Assembly: GCF_002879855.1 (NCBI RefSeq)
Contig: NZ_PNYB01000019.1
Location: 1-64,000 of the forward strand
Direction: 5' to 3'
Source of the DNA: Trinickia soli
Lineage (GTDB): Bacteria; Pseudomonadota; Gammaproteobacteria; Burkholderiales; Burkholderiaceae
DNA length: 64,000 nucleotides
Shown: positions 38,763-47,736 of the stretch, one piece after another
Position numbering within the stretch: position 1 is the stretch's first letter
How the letters are laid out: the number at the start of each line of letters is the position of its first letter
Translations under genes and position numbers: made by a program
Notes under the pieces: generated by a model
What the model saw: the letters and a program-made list of their open reading frames with translations, nothing else
Told to the model about the DNA's origin: nothing
Database searches by the model: none

Positions 38763-40523
38763 CTATGACAGCGCCCGCTCCTGCGCCGCGCGCAGTGGAA
38801 TACGCACTTCGATCGTCGTTCCGTGTCCCGGCGACGACTCGATCTTGAGCTCGCCCTCAACCAGGTAGGCGCGCTCGCGCAGGCCCGCGAGGCCGAACGA
38901 TGCACTCTTGCGCGGCAGCGCCGGGTCGAAGCCGACGCCGTCGTCGCGTACAGTCAGCACCACGCGATCCGGCTCTCGCGCGATGCGGACGTCGACGCGC
39001 GAGGCGCGCGCATGCCGTCCCACATTGGTCAGCGATTCCTGCAAGATCCGAAACGTCGCCGTCGCGTACGGTTCGTCGAGTTCGAGGCCCGCAGGCTCGA
39101 CGCTGAGGTTGCACGCAATCTCGTGGCGCTGGGTGAACGACTGCACGAGCCATTGAACCGCCGGAACGAGCCCGAGGTCGTCGAGCACGAGCGGCCGCAA
39201 GTCCGACGCGATCCGACGCGTCGATGCGACGGCGTCGTCGAGCAATGTGCGCATTTCCGTGAGCGTGTGCGCCGTCGGTGCGCCGTCGTCGTTGCCCGCC
39301 ACCGATTCGCGCAGCCGGTCGGTTTCGATTCTCAACGTAGCCAGCGTCTGCGCGAGTTCATCGTGCAATTCACGGGAAATCCGACGCATTTCCTGTTCTC
39401 GCGCCGAGCTGCCGATCGCCGCGACTTCGCGCAACTCGTTCTGCGACAACACGAGCGCGGCCTCGGCCCGCTTGCGCTCCATGACTTCGTGCAGCAGCTC
39501 GCGATTCGAATCGGCGAGTGCGGCCGTGCGGGCGGCGACACGCTCTTCGAGCAGCGCCTTCGCTTCGTTCAATTGCGCCGTCCGATGTTGCACGAGCCGG
39601 TGTTCTGCCCGCTCCCGATCGAGCGCCTGCACAACGCGTGCGTAAAGCTTGATGTTGTCGAAAGTCAGCGAGACAAGAACGAAGCTCGATGCGATGAGGC
39701 CATAGATGCGCCCGGCGTAGAAACCCAAATCGAAGCGCGCGTGATTGAGGACGGCCGATAGTGCGATGTCGAAGATCCAGGCACAGACGACGACGATCAT
39801 CCATAGATCGAGCACCGTGCGTCCACGCCGCAGAATCAACGCCCCGAGCGCACAAAAATTGAGGAACCAAACGATCGAGACGACCCAGACAATCCCTCCT
39901 GCCTCGCGTGAACCATGCATGATCGGCGGTAGCCAGGCATGGCCGACGGTAGCGACCGCCGTCATTGCGCAGGCAAGTGCGACAGCAGTAAAGATGCAAA
40001 GCAATGGGGGACGCCATGGCATCCTGGGCCTCACGCCCTCGCTGGGCGCGCCGGCGCGCGCGTACGCGATGACCGCGAGCGGAAACGCACCGTGCCACAT
40101 CATATAGAGCCATGCGGTGGTCTGCGGCCCCGCTCCGAGTAAACCTGTCGGAGAGAACAGCCCCGGAAACGAGAGCATATGCGCGATCGCCATACAGGCG
40201 CACAGCAGATAGCCGCCCGCCAGCATCAATAACGACCGGGAAAACAGGATTCCGTACTGGCCGATGAACAAGGCTGCCGTCAGCAGATCGCAGACTGCGA
40301 GCGCCGATTGGTAGATCGGGACGAATGCCCACACCGGCGCCAGCGGCGTTTTGGCGAAGGGCGCCAGCGCCGCGAACACGACGATCGAAACCAGCACCAC
40401 GCTGAGCGCAAGCCAGCGCTCCCGCCGGTCCGGCCGCAACGTCGAAATGAATACTCGCGCCTCGTCGGTCGACTCGCCCAAATTGGTGTCCTCGTGTTCG
40501 ATTCGCCCCGGGCCCGTGTTCAC
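38763..40523 (-). CDS. membrane sensor histidine kinase, NarL/DegS type
   Basis: A 586-residue kinase. Residues about 35-290 hold seven to eight hydrophobic segments forming an integral-membrane sensor like MASE4. A coiled coil follows (RERAEHRLVQHRTAQLNEAK to about 370), then a HisKA_3 dimerisation domain with phospho-accepting His in ISRELHDELAQTLATLR and a HATPase domain (QESLTNVGRHARASRVDVRI, VRDDGVGFDPAL, GLAGLRERAYLVEG). No response-regulator gene is adjacent, so its partner is elsewhere. The stimulus is unknown. Confidence 0.88.
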   Translation of the reverse strand: MNTGPGRIEHEDTNLGESTDEARVFISTLRPDRRERWLALSVVLVSIVVFAALAPFAKTPLAPVWAFVPIYQSALAVCDLLTAALFIGQYGILFSRSLLMLAGGYLLCACMAIAHMLSFPGLFSPTGLLGAGPQTTAWLYMMWHGAFPLAVIAYARAGAPSEGVRPRMPWRPPLLCIFTAVALACAMTAVATVGHAWLPPIMHGSREAGGIVWVVSIVWFLNFCALGALILRRGRTVLDLWMIVVVCAWIFDIALSAVLNHARFDLGFYAGRIYGLIASSFVLVSLTFDNIKLYARVVQALDRERAEHRLVQHRTAQLNEAKALLEERVAARTAALADSNRELLHEVMERKRAEAALVLSQNELREVAAIGSSAREQEMRRISRELHDELAQTLATLRIETDRLRESVAGNDDGAPTAHTLTEMRTLLDDAVASTRRIASDLRPLVLDDLGLVPAVQWLVQSFTQRHEIACNLSVEPAGLELDEPYATATFRILQESLTNVGRHARASRVDVRIAREPDRVVLTVRDDGVGFDPALPRKSASFGLAGLRERAYLVEGELKIESSPGHGTTIEVRIPLRAAQERALS

Positions 40524-40611
40524 GGGATTGCGGTTTCATTATGGGACGCGATCAAGCGCGAGGAAAGCGGGAAACTACGAGTCCGCCGACGAAGGGCGTC
40601 AAAGCTTGCTA

Positions 40612-41565
40612 TCAGGGCCCCAACGAGCCGGCGTATGCGACCTCGCCATTGAGGTAGCTGGGCATCACCGTCCACGGATTGACGTACGGCCCGACCATAT
40701 ACGCATCGGTGGCGAGCACATAGCCAGCCTGACGTTGGAACGCCGTATTGACGACGGTCGCCCAGTCGGCATTGCCTGCGTTGTAGACGAGGTGCCAGAA
40801 CCGCGAGCTGCCATATTGCGAGCCCGAGACGTACTGTCCGCCCGAGATCACATTGCCGCCGACCCAGCCGGGGCCGGAGCCGTCGCTCGGCGCGTTCACG
40901 AGGTAGTGGGCGGCTGTGTCTTCGAAAGTAACGAAAACATCGGCCGTATCGTGATCGGTGTCGAGATAGCAGCTCGCGACGGCCGTGCCGATATTGTCGA
41001 CGACGAGATCTTGCGTATTGGGTAGCTTCGCCCAGACGTACTCGCGCGCTCGACGGTATTTGTCGCGCCAGCTCATATCGCCGGTTGTCGGGCCACAGCT
41101 GGACGGCACCTCGTCGAAGAAAATGCCCTCGTAATGGATCGAGCCGTTACGCGCGGTCAGATAACGGTCGACGCTGTAGCGGATGGCATCGTCGGTGCGT
41201 TGGCCATACGACGTGTAAACGTAGCCGATTACTTTGACAGGCCCGCCGTTGGCGGCCGTGCGCGCGCGCAGGAGGTCGGCGTCGTGATCGAGGATGGACT
41301 CGTCCGCGTCGCCGTTGCCGATATTGACGATGACGATCGACGGCGGCACCGGCGTCTGCACCGGGTCTTCCAGTGCCTTCAAATAAGGGTCGCCCGGATA
41401 CACGTAAGCGGGCACGCCCACTTCGATACCGCGCGCCGATGCCGGCAGCGCGGCCGCACCGACCGCGACGGCGAGCATCGTGGGCGCCCATTGAAACCGA
41501 CGGCCGCGGCTTGCCAGTTGCTTGGTTCGCTTGGCTTCATGTGCGCTTTCGACCGATCCTTTCAT
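40612..41565 (-). CDS. secreted spherulin-4 / GH135-like glycosidase
   Basis: A 317-residue exported protein. A basic n-region is followed by a signal core (TMLAVAVGAAALPASARG). The mature part matches the spherulation-specific family 4 fold: VGVPAYVYPGDPYLKAL, VKVIGYVYTSYGQR and YEGIFFDEVPSSCG, where the FDE acidic pair is the likely active site. Relatives include fungal Sph3 (GH135), which cuts galactosaminogalactan, and the hydrolase domain of PelA. A role in remodelling its own or a foreign amino-sugar exopolysaccharide is plausible. ATG at 41565 chosen; longer frames upstream are non-coding. Confidence 0.78.
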   Translation of the reverse strand: MKGSVESAHEAKRTKQLASRGRRFQWAPTMLAVAVGAAALPASARGIEVGVPAYVYPGDPYLKALEDPVQTPVPPSIVIVNIGNGDADESILDHDADLLRARTAANGGPVKVIGYVYTSYGQRTDDAIRYSVDRYLTARNGSIHYEGIFFDEVPSSCGPTTGDMSWRDKYRRAREYVWAKLPNTQDLVVDNIGTAVASCYLDTDHDTADVFVTFEDTAAHYLVNAPSDGSGPGWVGGNVISGGQYVSGSQYGSSRFWHLVYNAGNADWATVVNTAFQRQAGYVLATDAYMVGPYVNPWTVMPSYLNGEVAYAGSLGP

Positions 41566-41843
41566 TGCGTCCTCGCTATTGATCGGCCCGCAACGTATAT
41601 CCTCGTTTGAGGTTGGTTTTCGTGGCCGCGTTGGCTTCTTAGCCGGGGCAGTATCGCTTGGCGCCCAGCGGTCAACAATCCACCGATCCGTAGTTTTGTC
41701 GACGTGATCACGGCTTGCGCGCCACGCGTCCCACGAAGGATAGGCCACCGGTGTAGAAGGGCCGTGGATCTCAAGCGTTTTGGATGAAGAGAAGACAGTA
41801 CCGAGCCCTGAAGCGAACTCGCGAAGTGCGGACACGAACGGTG

Positions 41844-41882
41844 TTGCCTTCGCCGCGCGCTTGCGCGGCTGGCGGACGGCAA
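41844..41882 (-). terminator. hairpin downstream of tRNA-Pro(UGG)
   Basis: A 7-bp GC stem with a 4-nt loop (41852-41858 with 41863-41869) inside an outer TTGCC/GGCAA stem (41844-41848 with 41878-41882), 19 bp past the tRNA 3' end. No T run follows, so it may be a processing or Rho-assisted end. The remaining 41566-41843 spacer shows no gene. Confidence 0.4.
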
Positions 41883-41901
41883 CGCCGTTGTTTGTATATA
41901 G

Positions 41902-41978
41902 TGGTCGGAGCGATAGGATTCGAACCTACGACCCTCTGATCCCAAATCAGATGCGCTACCAGGCTGCGCTACGCTCCG
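41902..41978 (-). tRNA. tRNA-Pro(TGG)
   Basis: A 77-nt cloverleaf. Acceptor CGGAGCG (41978-41972) pairs with 41912-41906, and CCA is encoded at 41904-41902. Anticodon stem TCTGA/TCAGA with loop TTTGGGA gives UGG. The T arm contains GGTTCGAATCC. It is a second proline tRNA besides the GGG one at 9525. Confidence 0.98.
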
Positions 41979-42146
41979 ACGAATCCAGGATTCTAGCCGT
42001 GTTGATGGCTCGCGGTCAATCACGGTGCCGCCTTTCTTCTCGTCGACGTTCGTTCCGCCTCGTTCGATTTCGCTATTTTGCTTTCTAGCCGTCTTGCTCC
42101 CGATGACCGATGGCGCGCCCCCGCGTCGCAAGCTAAAGGAGGAAAC

Positions 42147-42608
42147 ATGATGGATCTGATTCTCTGGCGCCACGCAGAGGCCGAGGACACCGCCGCCAGC
42201 GATGCCGCCCGGCAACTGACGGCACGCGGCCGCAAACAGGCGCAGACCGTGGCCAAATGGCTCAAGCCACGGCTCAGTCACGATGCCGTGATCCTCGCGA
42301 GCCCGGCCGCGCGCACTGTGCAAACGGTCGAAGCGCTGACCGATCAATACCGCACCGTCGATTCGATCGGCCCCGGCGCCACGCCGCAAGCCGTGCTCGA
42401 CGCCGCGCAGTGGCCGAACGGCCTTGCTTCGATGGTCGTCATCGTCGGCCACCAGCCAACGCTGGGCCTCGTCGCCTCGCAGCTCCTCGCCGGCCAAAGC
42501 ACCGAGTGGACGATCAAGAAAGGCGCGCTCTGGTGGCTCGCCAACCGCGATCGAAACGGATCGGGCCAGTGCGTCGTGCGAGCGGTCATTTCGCCCGATC
42601 TCGCTTAG
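42147..42608 (+). CDS. sixA: phosphohistidine phosphatase SixA
   Basis: A 153-residue histidine-phosphatase-fold protein with the phosphate-binding RHG-type motif LILWRHAEAED at the N-terminus, LASPAARTVQT and a second catalytic His in VIVGHQPTLG. SixA-type enzymes dephosphorylate phosphohistidine (ArcB or the PTS-Ntr system). AAAGGAGGAAAC precedes the ATG at 42147. It is 161 bp ahead of olsB. Confidence 0.92.
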   Translation: MMDLILWRHAEAEDTAASDAARQLTARGRKQAQTVAKWLKPRLSHDAVILASPAARTVQTVEALTDQYRTVDSIGPGATPQAVLDAAQWPNGLASMVVIVGHQPTLGLVASQLLAGQSTEWTIKKGALWWLANRDRNGSGQCVVRAVISPDLA

Positions 42609-42664
42609 CGGCAGCCCTGCTACCTGCCCGTCACAACGTGAAATGCGCGTGTCCGCCGCGCGAC

Positions 42665-42720
42665 ATGTCATCGCAACGACACGCGTTTGCCATGCAAACG
42701 TCATCGCCCGTTACTACATT
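42665..42720 (+). promoter_or_regulatory. candidate Pho-box array and -10 ahead of olsB
   Basis: Four 7-mers at exact 11-bp steps (42665 ATGTCAT, 42676 ACGACAC, 42687 TTGCCAT, 42698 ACGTCAT) match CTGTCAT/C at 6, 4, 5 and 5 of 7 places. A -10-like TACATT (42715-42720) follows ten bases after the last, the same spacing as at pstS. Degenerate, so tentative. Confidence 0.35.
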
Positions 42721-42769
42721 GGCGAAGACCCAGCATTCCTTTCATAGTCATTAGGAACCAGGAACCCCT

Positions 42770-43573
42770 ATGCGAGATCTGCCGACGCCGACCCTGCCCT
42801 TCGCTTCGATCCCGCTCGATTCGCGCCGCCGTCTGCCGCGCGAGAAAGAAACCGTCACGCAGGAACATCGTCTGCAAGTGGCTTGGGCACGCACCGACGA
42901 AGAGCTGCGCGAAGCGCAGCGCCTGCGCTTTCGCGTATTTGCCGAAGAAATGGGCGCCAGTGTCTCGGGCCCTGCCGGCCTCGATGTCGACGCGTTCGAC
43001 GCCTATTGCGACCACCTGCTCGTGCGCGATCTCGACACGCTGCAAGTTGTCGGCACCTATCGCGTGCTGCCGCCGCACCAGGCCGCCCGCATCGGCCGCT
43101 TGTACGCCGAAGGCGAATTCGACCTGTCGCGCCTCGCTCACCTGCGCTCGAAGATGGTCGAAGTGGGCCGTTCGTGCGTGCATGCCGACTATCGCAGCGG
43201 CTCCGTCATCATGTCGCTCTGGGGCGGCCTCGGCACTTACATGATGCAGAACGGCTATGAGACGATGCTCGGCTGCGCGAGCGTGCCGATGGCCGATGGC
43301 GGCCACTTCGCCGCAAACCTCTATGAATCGTTGCGCGAGCAGTCGCTGACGAGCCCCGAATATCGGGCGTTCGCCCACACGCCGCTGCCCGTCGAAGAGT
43401 TACGCACGGGGGTACGCGTCGCCCCGCCGCCGCTCGTGAAAGGCTACCTGCGCCTCGGCGCGAAGATCTGCGGCGCACCGGCCTGGGATCCCGACTTCAA
43501 CTGCGCCGATTTCCTGACGCTGTTCCGGTTGGCCGACATCAACGCGCGCTATGCGCGTCACTTCCTCGGCTAA
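42770..43573 (+). CDS. olsB: ornithine N-acyltransferase OlsB-like (GNAT)
   Basis: A 267-residue GNAT-family acyltransferase of the OlsB type, which acylates ornithine with a 3-hydroxyacyl-ACP to make lyso-ornithine lipid. Family blocks: EELREAQRLRFRVFAEEMGA, DVDAFDAYCDHLLVRD, KMVEVGRSCVHADYR and the C-terminal APAWDPDFNCADFLTLFRL. The second acyltransferase, OlsA, is not adjacent. Ornithine lipids replace phospholipids during phosphate starvation in several bacteria, which fits its place beside the polyphosphate and Pho genes. Confidence 0.88.
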   Translation: MRDLPTPTLPFASIPLDSRRRLPREKETVTQEHRLQVAWARTDEELREAQRLRFRVFAEEMGASVSGPAGLDVDAFDAYCDHLLVRDLDTLQVVGTYRVLPPHQAARIGRLYAEGEFDLSRLAHLRSKMVEVGRSCVHADYRSGSVIMSLWGGLGTYMMQNGYETMLGCASVPMADGGHFAANLYESLREQSLTSPEYRAFAHTPLPVEELRTGVRVAPPPLVKGYLRLGAKICGAPAWDPDFNCADFLTLFRLADINARYARHFLG

Positions 43574-43642
43574 CGAGCCTCTCGACGAAACGTCGGATCG
43601 AAACGCGGCCGCCCTTTTCCCGCTTTCGATCAGCCACCAAGC

Positions 43643-43695
43643 GGCCCGCACTCGTTGCCTCGAGCGTCGACGAGCGCGGGCCGACTCTTTCTTCC
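43643..43695 (+). terminator. probable terminator of olsB
   Basis: A 7-bp plus 5-bp stem with one mismatch (43643-43655 with 43670-43682, 14-nt loop) is followed by CTCTTTCTTCCC on the plus strand, 70 bp past the olsB stop. Confidence 0.55.
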
Positions 43696-43716
43696 CGGAT
43701 GACCCATCCACCTACT

Positions 43717-43753
43717 GCTCAGTCATCCGCTCAGTCATCCGCTCAGTCATCCG
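43717..43753. repeat. 12-bp tandem repeat across the ppx stop codon
   Basis: GCTCAGTCATCC occurs three times in perfect succession (43717, 43729, 43741). The third unit contains the ppx stop codon (43743-43745) and the last codons. Confidence 0.9.
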
Positions 43754-45254
43754 TATAGATGACGCGATAGTGGATGCCGACCTTCTCCCATTCCGCCGCT
43801 TCCTGCGTCAGGCTGTAATCGGTCAGCGGATTGCCCGCCACCCATTCGTTCGGCAAACGCACCTCGTAACCGGAGTTGGAGCGCGCCACGCGGATGCCGG
43901 GCAGCCCCGCATCGGTGCGCCGCCGGCACAGTAGCGCCGCGAGGCGCAGGCAGAACAACAACGGCCATTCGACTTCGCGCGTTTGCGACAGTTTGCCGAG
44001 CTTGCCGGCATGGCCGAGCACGAGCGCCGCGACCCGTGCCTGGTCCGTGCGCGAGAAACCGGGCATGTCGGCGTTGCTCGCGATATAGGCCGAATGCTTG
44101 TGATACGCGCTGTGGGAAATCGACAAACCGATCTCGTGCAACGCGGCCGCCCAGCCGAGAAATACACGGCCTTCCTCCAGGCGCTCGCGATCGGCCTCGC
44201 CGAGCTGGTCGTAGAACCCGACGGCCAGTTCGCCGATACGTTCGGCTTGCGCGCGGTCGACGCCATAGCGGCGCATAAACCCTTCCACCGTCACAGCGCG
44301 CATGTCTTCATGCTGGGTTCGGCCAAGCAGGTCATACAGCACGCCAAGCCGCAAGGCGCCATCGGTCGTATCGACGTAATCGATGCCCAGCTCTTCGAAC
44401 ACGGCCAGCATGATCGACAAGCCGCCTGCCAGCACGGGCACGCGATCGGGCTTGAGCGCGACGAGCTTGAGCCGATTGACGTTCTCGGCCTTGATCAGCG
44501 CACGCTTGAGCCGCTCCAGGCCGCCACGCGAGATGCCATGCGTGATGCCGGCATCGTTGAAGCCGTTGGCTTCGACGAGTTCGGCCAACGCGCGCGCCGT
44601 GCCCGACGAGCCAATCGCCTGATCCCATCCGGCCTGCTTGTACTCGCGCGAGATGATCTGGATTTCGCGCTTGGCCGCGAGTTCGGCCTGGCGCATCGTG
44701 TATTCGTCGACATTGCCTGCCGGAAAGAACGCACGGCTGTGGCTCACGCAACCGATGTAAAGGCTCTCCATGACGAGCGGCGTGTAGTGCTGACCGATAA
44801 TGAACTCGGTCGAGCCGCCACCGATATCGACGACGAGCCGCTTGCCCGATATCGCCGGCACCGAATGCGCCGCCCCCGCATAGATCAACCGCGCTTCTTC
44901 GCGGCCCGCGATGACCTCGATTGGAAAGCCGAGCGCGCTTTGCGCTTCGACCAGAAACTCCGGCGCGTTCTTGGCCACACGCAGCGTGTTCGTCGCCACG
45001 GCGCGCACGTGATCGGGGTGGAAATCGCGCAGCCGCTCGCCGAAGCGCTTGAGCGCATCCCACGCGCGAACCTGGGAAGCGCGATCGAGCATCTTGTCGG
45101 TCGACAACCCCGCGGCAAGCCGCACGGGCTCGCGCAGCGCATCGACCTGATAGATCTGCGCGCCGGCGGGCATTTCTTCGACGCGGCCGACAATGAGCCG
45201 AAAGCTGTTGGAGCCGAGATCGACCGACGCCAGAAGGTGCGGGGTATTAGGCAT
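43743..45254 (-). CDS. ppx: exopolyphosphatase
   Basis: A 503-residue Ppx/GppA family enzyme that removes terminal phosphates from polyphosphate and may also act on pppGpp. Actin-like phosphate loops: SVDLGSNSFRLIVGRVEEM at the N-terminus and LVVDIGGGSTEFIIGQ at about 140, with a Ser/Gly loop in AIGSSGTARAL. The C-terminal half is an HD-like helical domain. It is divergent from ppk1 across a 294-bp control region, pairing synthesis with breakdown of polyphosphate. Its 3' end lies in a 12-bp tandem repeat. Confidence 0.96.
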   Translation of the reverse strand: MPNTPHLLASVDLGSNSFRLIVGRVEEMPAGAQIYQVDALREPVRLAAGLSTDKMLDRASQVRAWDALKRFGERLRDFHPDHVRAVATNTLRVAKNAPEFLVEAQSALGFPIEVIAGREEARLIYAGAAHSVPAISGKRLVVDIGGGSTEFIIGQHYTPLVMESLYIGCVSHSRAFFPAGNVDEYTMRQAELAAKREIQIISREYKQAGWDQAIGSSGTARALAELVEANGFNDAGITHGISRGGLERLKRALIKAENVNRLKLVALKPDRVPVLAGGLSIMLAVFEELGIDYVDTTDGALRLGVLYDLLGRTQHEDMRAVTVEGFMRRYGVDRAQAERIGELAVGFYDQLGEADRERLEEGRVFLGWAAALHEIGLSISHSAYHKHSAYIASNADMPGFSRTDQARVAALVLGHAGKLGKLSQTREVEWPLLFCLRLAALLCRRRTDAGLPGIRVARSNSGYEVRLPNEWVAGNPLTDYSLTQEAAEWEKVGIHYRVIYTDD

Positions 45255-45548
45255 TAGGAAAGCGAGCTCCCGTTCGCACGCCGGCCGGCCCGGTACGATC
45301 GCCCGGTGGCCGCGCGGTGCTGTTCAAAAACGCCAATTTAAGCACATAGTGTTTCGCGTCGGCGCATTGCATCAATGCGTGGTCGCCCGCGAAACGTATC
45401 GCACGGCAGGCGCGCCAACAACCGTAACGTTACCAACGCCCAACCAACGCCCTGGCCATGCCCTACGACGAGCGCCAAATTCATCTCGAATGTCCGTAGA
45501 ATGGGTAAAAAATGACAGTATGACTTTTCATCGCAATGACACCCAACC

Positions 45549-47669
45549 ATGAGAATGTCCGAGCGTCCGTTTGTTTCTCCATCCGACCCTTCTCATTTGC
45601 TGCCGATGTCGCTGCGTTATCCCCTGCTCAATCGTGAGCTTGGCATTCTGGGCTTCAACGAGCGCGTGCTCGCCCAAGCCGCCGATCCCTCCGTGCCGCT
45701 GCTCGAACGGTTACGCTTTATTTGCATTACCAGCAGCAACCTCGACGAGTTCTTCGAAGTACGGATGGCCGGGCTGCAGGAGCAAATGCGCGACAACCCC
45801 GGCACGCTCGCTCCCGACGGGATGTCGCTGCAGCATGTCTACGATCTCGTCGCCGAGCGCGCGCACAAGCTGGTGCATCGACAGTACACGATGCTGCACG
45901 AAACGGTGCTGCCCGCGCTCGAGCAGGAAGGCATCTACTTTCACGGCGCCGAGACCTGGAGCGACGCGCAGACCGAATGGGCGCGGCGGTACTTCGTCGA
46001 CGAATTGCTGCCGGTGCTCACGCCGATCGGCCTCGATCCCGCCCATCCGTTCCCACGCGTGCTCAACAAGAGCTTGAATTTCGTCGTCGAGCTGGAAGGC
46101 AAAGACGCGTTCGGTCGCCAGGCCGTCATGGGCATCGTGCAGGCGCCACGCGCATTGCCGCGGCTCGTGCATATGCCGCAGGAACTGTCGGGGTTCGCTT
46201 ACGGATTCGTGCTCCTCAGCTCGTTCATGCAGCGTTTCGTGCATGAGTTGTTTCCCAACCTGACGATCCGCAGTTGCAATCAATTTCGCATCACGCGCAA
46301 CAGCGAATTGTTCGTCGACGAAGACGAGATCACGAACCTGCGCGTGGCGCTCCAAGGCGAACTGCCCGCGCGCCATCTCGGCAATGCGGTGCGTCTCGAA
46401 GTATCGGCCGACACGCCGCCTCATCTCGTGCGCCGCCTGCTCGACGAAAGCGGTCTGTCGGAAAAAGACTGTTATCGCGTCGACGGCTCTGTCAATCTCG
46501 TGCGGCTCATGCAGTTGCCCGAACTCGTCGACCGTCCCGACCTGAAGTTCGTCCCGCACGTGCCTGCATCGCCCGCCTCGCTGACCAACGCCTCGAATCT
46601 GTTCGACACGCTCGATCAGGGCGACGTCCTGCTTCATCATCCGTACGAAAGCTTTCAGCCCGTCCTCGAGCTATTGCTGCAAGCGGCGCAAGACCCGAAT
46701 GTCGTCGCCATCAAGCAGACGATCTACCGCACCGGCACCGATTCGCCGCTGATGGATGCACTCATGCAGGCGGCGCGCAACGGCAAGGAAGTGACGGTCG
46801 TCGTCGAGTTGCTCGCGCGCTTCGACGAAGAAACGAATATCAACTGGGCCTCGCAACTCGAGGCGGTCGGCGCGCATGTCGTCTATGGCGTGGTCGGCCA
46901 CAAGTGCCACGCGAAGATGATGCTGATCGTGCGTCGTACGACGAACAATGGCCGCTCGACGCTCAAACGCTACGCGCATCTCGGCACCGGCAACTACCAC
47001 CCGCGCACGGCCCGGCTCTATACCGACTTCGGTCTCATGACGGCCGATCAGCTCATTTGCGAAGATGTCCATCACGTGTTTCAGCAGTTGACCGGCATCG
47101 GTGGCGAGCTGAGGTTGCACGAGCTCTGGCAATCTCCGTTCACACTGCACCCGAAGCTCGTGGAGGCGATCCGCACGGAAGCCGATCACGCACGTGCCGG
47201 AAAAAAGGCGCGCATCGTGGCGAAGATGAACGCGCTGCTCGAGCCGACCGTCATCGCCGAACTCTATGAAGCCTCGCAGGCGGGCGTGAAGATCGATCTG
47301 ATCGTCCGCGGCGTTTGCTCGCTACAGCCGGGTGTCGAAGGGCTATCGGAGAACATCACCGTGCGCTCGGTCGTCGGCCGGTTCCTCGAGCATCATCGGA
47401 TCTTCTATTTCTTTGCCGATGGCGCGGAAAACGTCTACCTATCGAGCGCCGACTGGATGGACCGCAATTTCTTCCGCCGCGTCGAAGTCGCGTTCCCGGT
47501 CAAGGACCGCCGCCTGAAGCGACGCGTCATTGCCGAAGGGCTATCGGCCCTGCTCGGCGACAACCAATCGGCCTGGGTCATGCAAAGCGACGGACACTAC
47601 CGGCGCAGCCGCCCCGGCAAGACCTCGCGCAACGCCCAAGCCGGTTTGCTGCTGAAGTTCGGTTGCTGA
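45549..47669 (+). CDS. ppk1: polyphosphate kinase PPK1
   Basis: A PPK1 of about 706 residues that makes polyphosphate from ATP. The N-terminal, head and two phospholipase-D-like catalytic domains are present. The autophosphorylated His lies in RYAHLGTGNYHPRTARLY; AIKQTIYRTGTDSPLMDAL and SADWMDRNFFRRVEVAFP are other signatures. Start codons at 45549, 45555 and further in (MSLRYPLLNRELGIL) are all in frame, and the last is closest to common family starts. The upstream spacer has ATGAC repeats at 8-bp steps but no recognisable Pho box. Confidence 0.96.
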   Translation: MRMSERPFVSPSDPSHLLPMSLRYPLLNRELGILGFNERVLAQAADPSVPLLERLRFICITSSNLDEFFEVRMAGLQEQMRDNPGTLAPDGMSLQHVYDLVAERAHKLVHRQYTMLHETVLPALEQEGIYFHGAETWSDAQTEWARRYFVDELLPVLTPIGLDPAHPFPRVLNKSLNFVVELEGKDAFGRQAVMGIVQAPRALPRLVHMPQELSGFAYGFVLLSSFMQRFVHELFPNLTIRSCNQFRITRNSELFVDEDEITNLRVALQGELPARHLGNAVRLEVSADTPPHLVRRLLDESGLSEKDCYRVDGSVNLVRLMQLPELVDRPDLKFVPHVPASPASLTNASNLFDTLDQGDVLLHHPYESFQPVLELLLQAAQDPNVVAIKQTIYRTGTDSPLMDALMQAARNGKEVTVVVELLARFDEETNINWASQLEAVGAHVVYGVVGHKCHAKMMLIVRRTTNNGRSTLKRYAHLGTGNYHPRTARLYTDFGLMTADQLICEDVHHVFQQLTGIGGELRLHELWQSPFTLHPKLVEAIRTEADHARAGKKARIVAKMNALLEPTVIAELYEASQAGVKIDLIVRGVCSLQPGVEGLSENITVRSVVGRFLEHHRIFYFFADGAENVYLSSADWMDRNFFRRVEVAFPVKDRRLKRRVIAEGLSALLGDNQSAWVMQSDGHYRRSRPGKTSRNAQAGLLLKFGC

Positions 47670-47736
47670 GGACCGTGACTGGCGCCGCCGCGCGCGGCGC
47701 GCACGTCGCCTGATGCGCAAGGTGTTGCCGTAGAAC

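Noticed and set aside
43717-43753. Short direct repeats considered as a CRISPR remnant
   Set aside because: Units are 12 bp, contiguous and lack spacers; no cas gene is present.
45511-45541. Possible Pho box ahead of ppk1 (ATGACAG and ATGAC repeats)
   Set aside because: The repeats are spaced 8 and 16 bp, not 11, so they do not form a PhoB site in either orientation.
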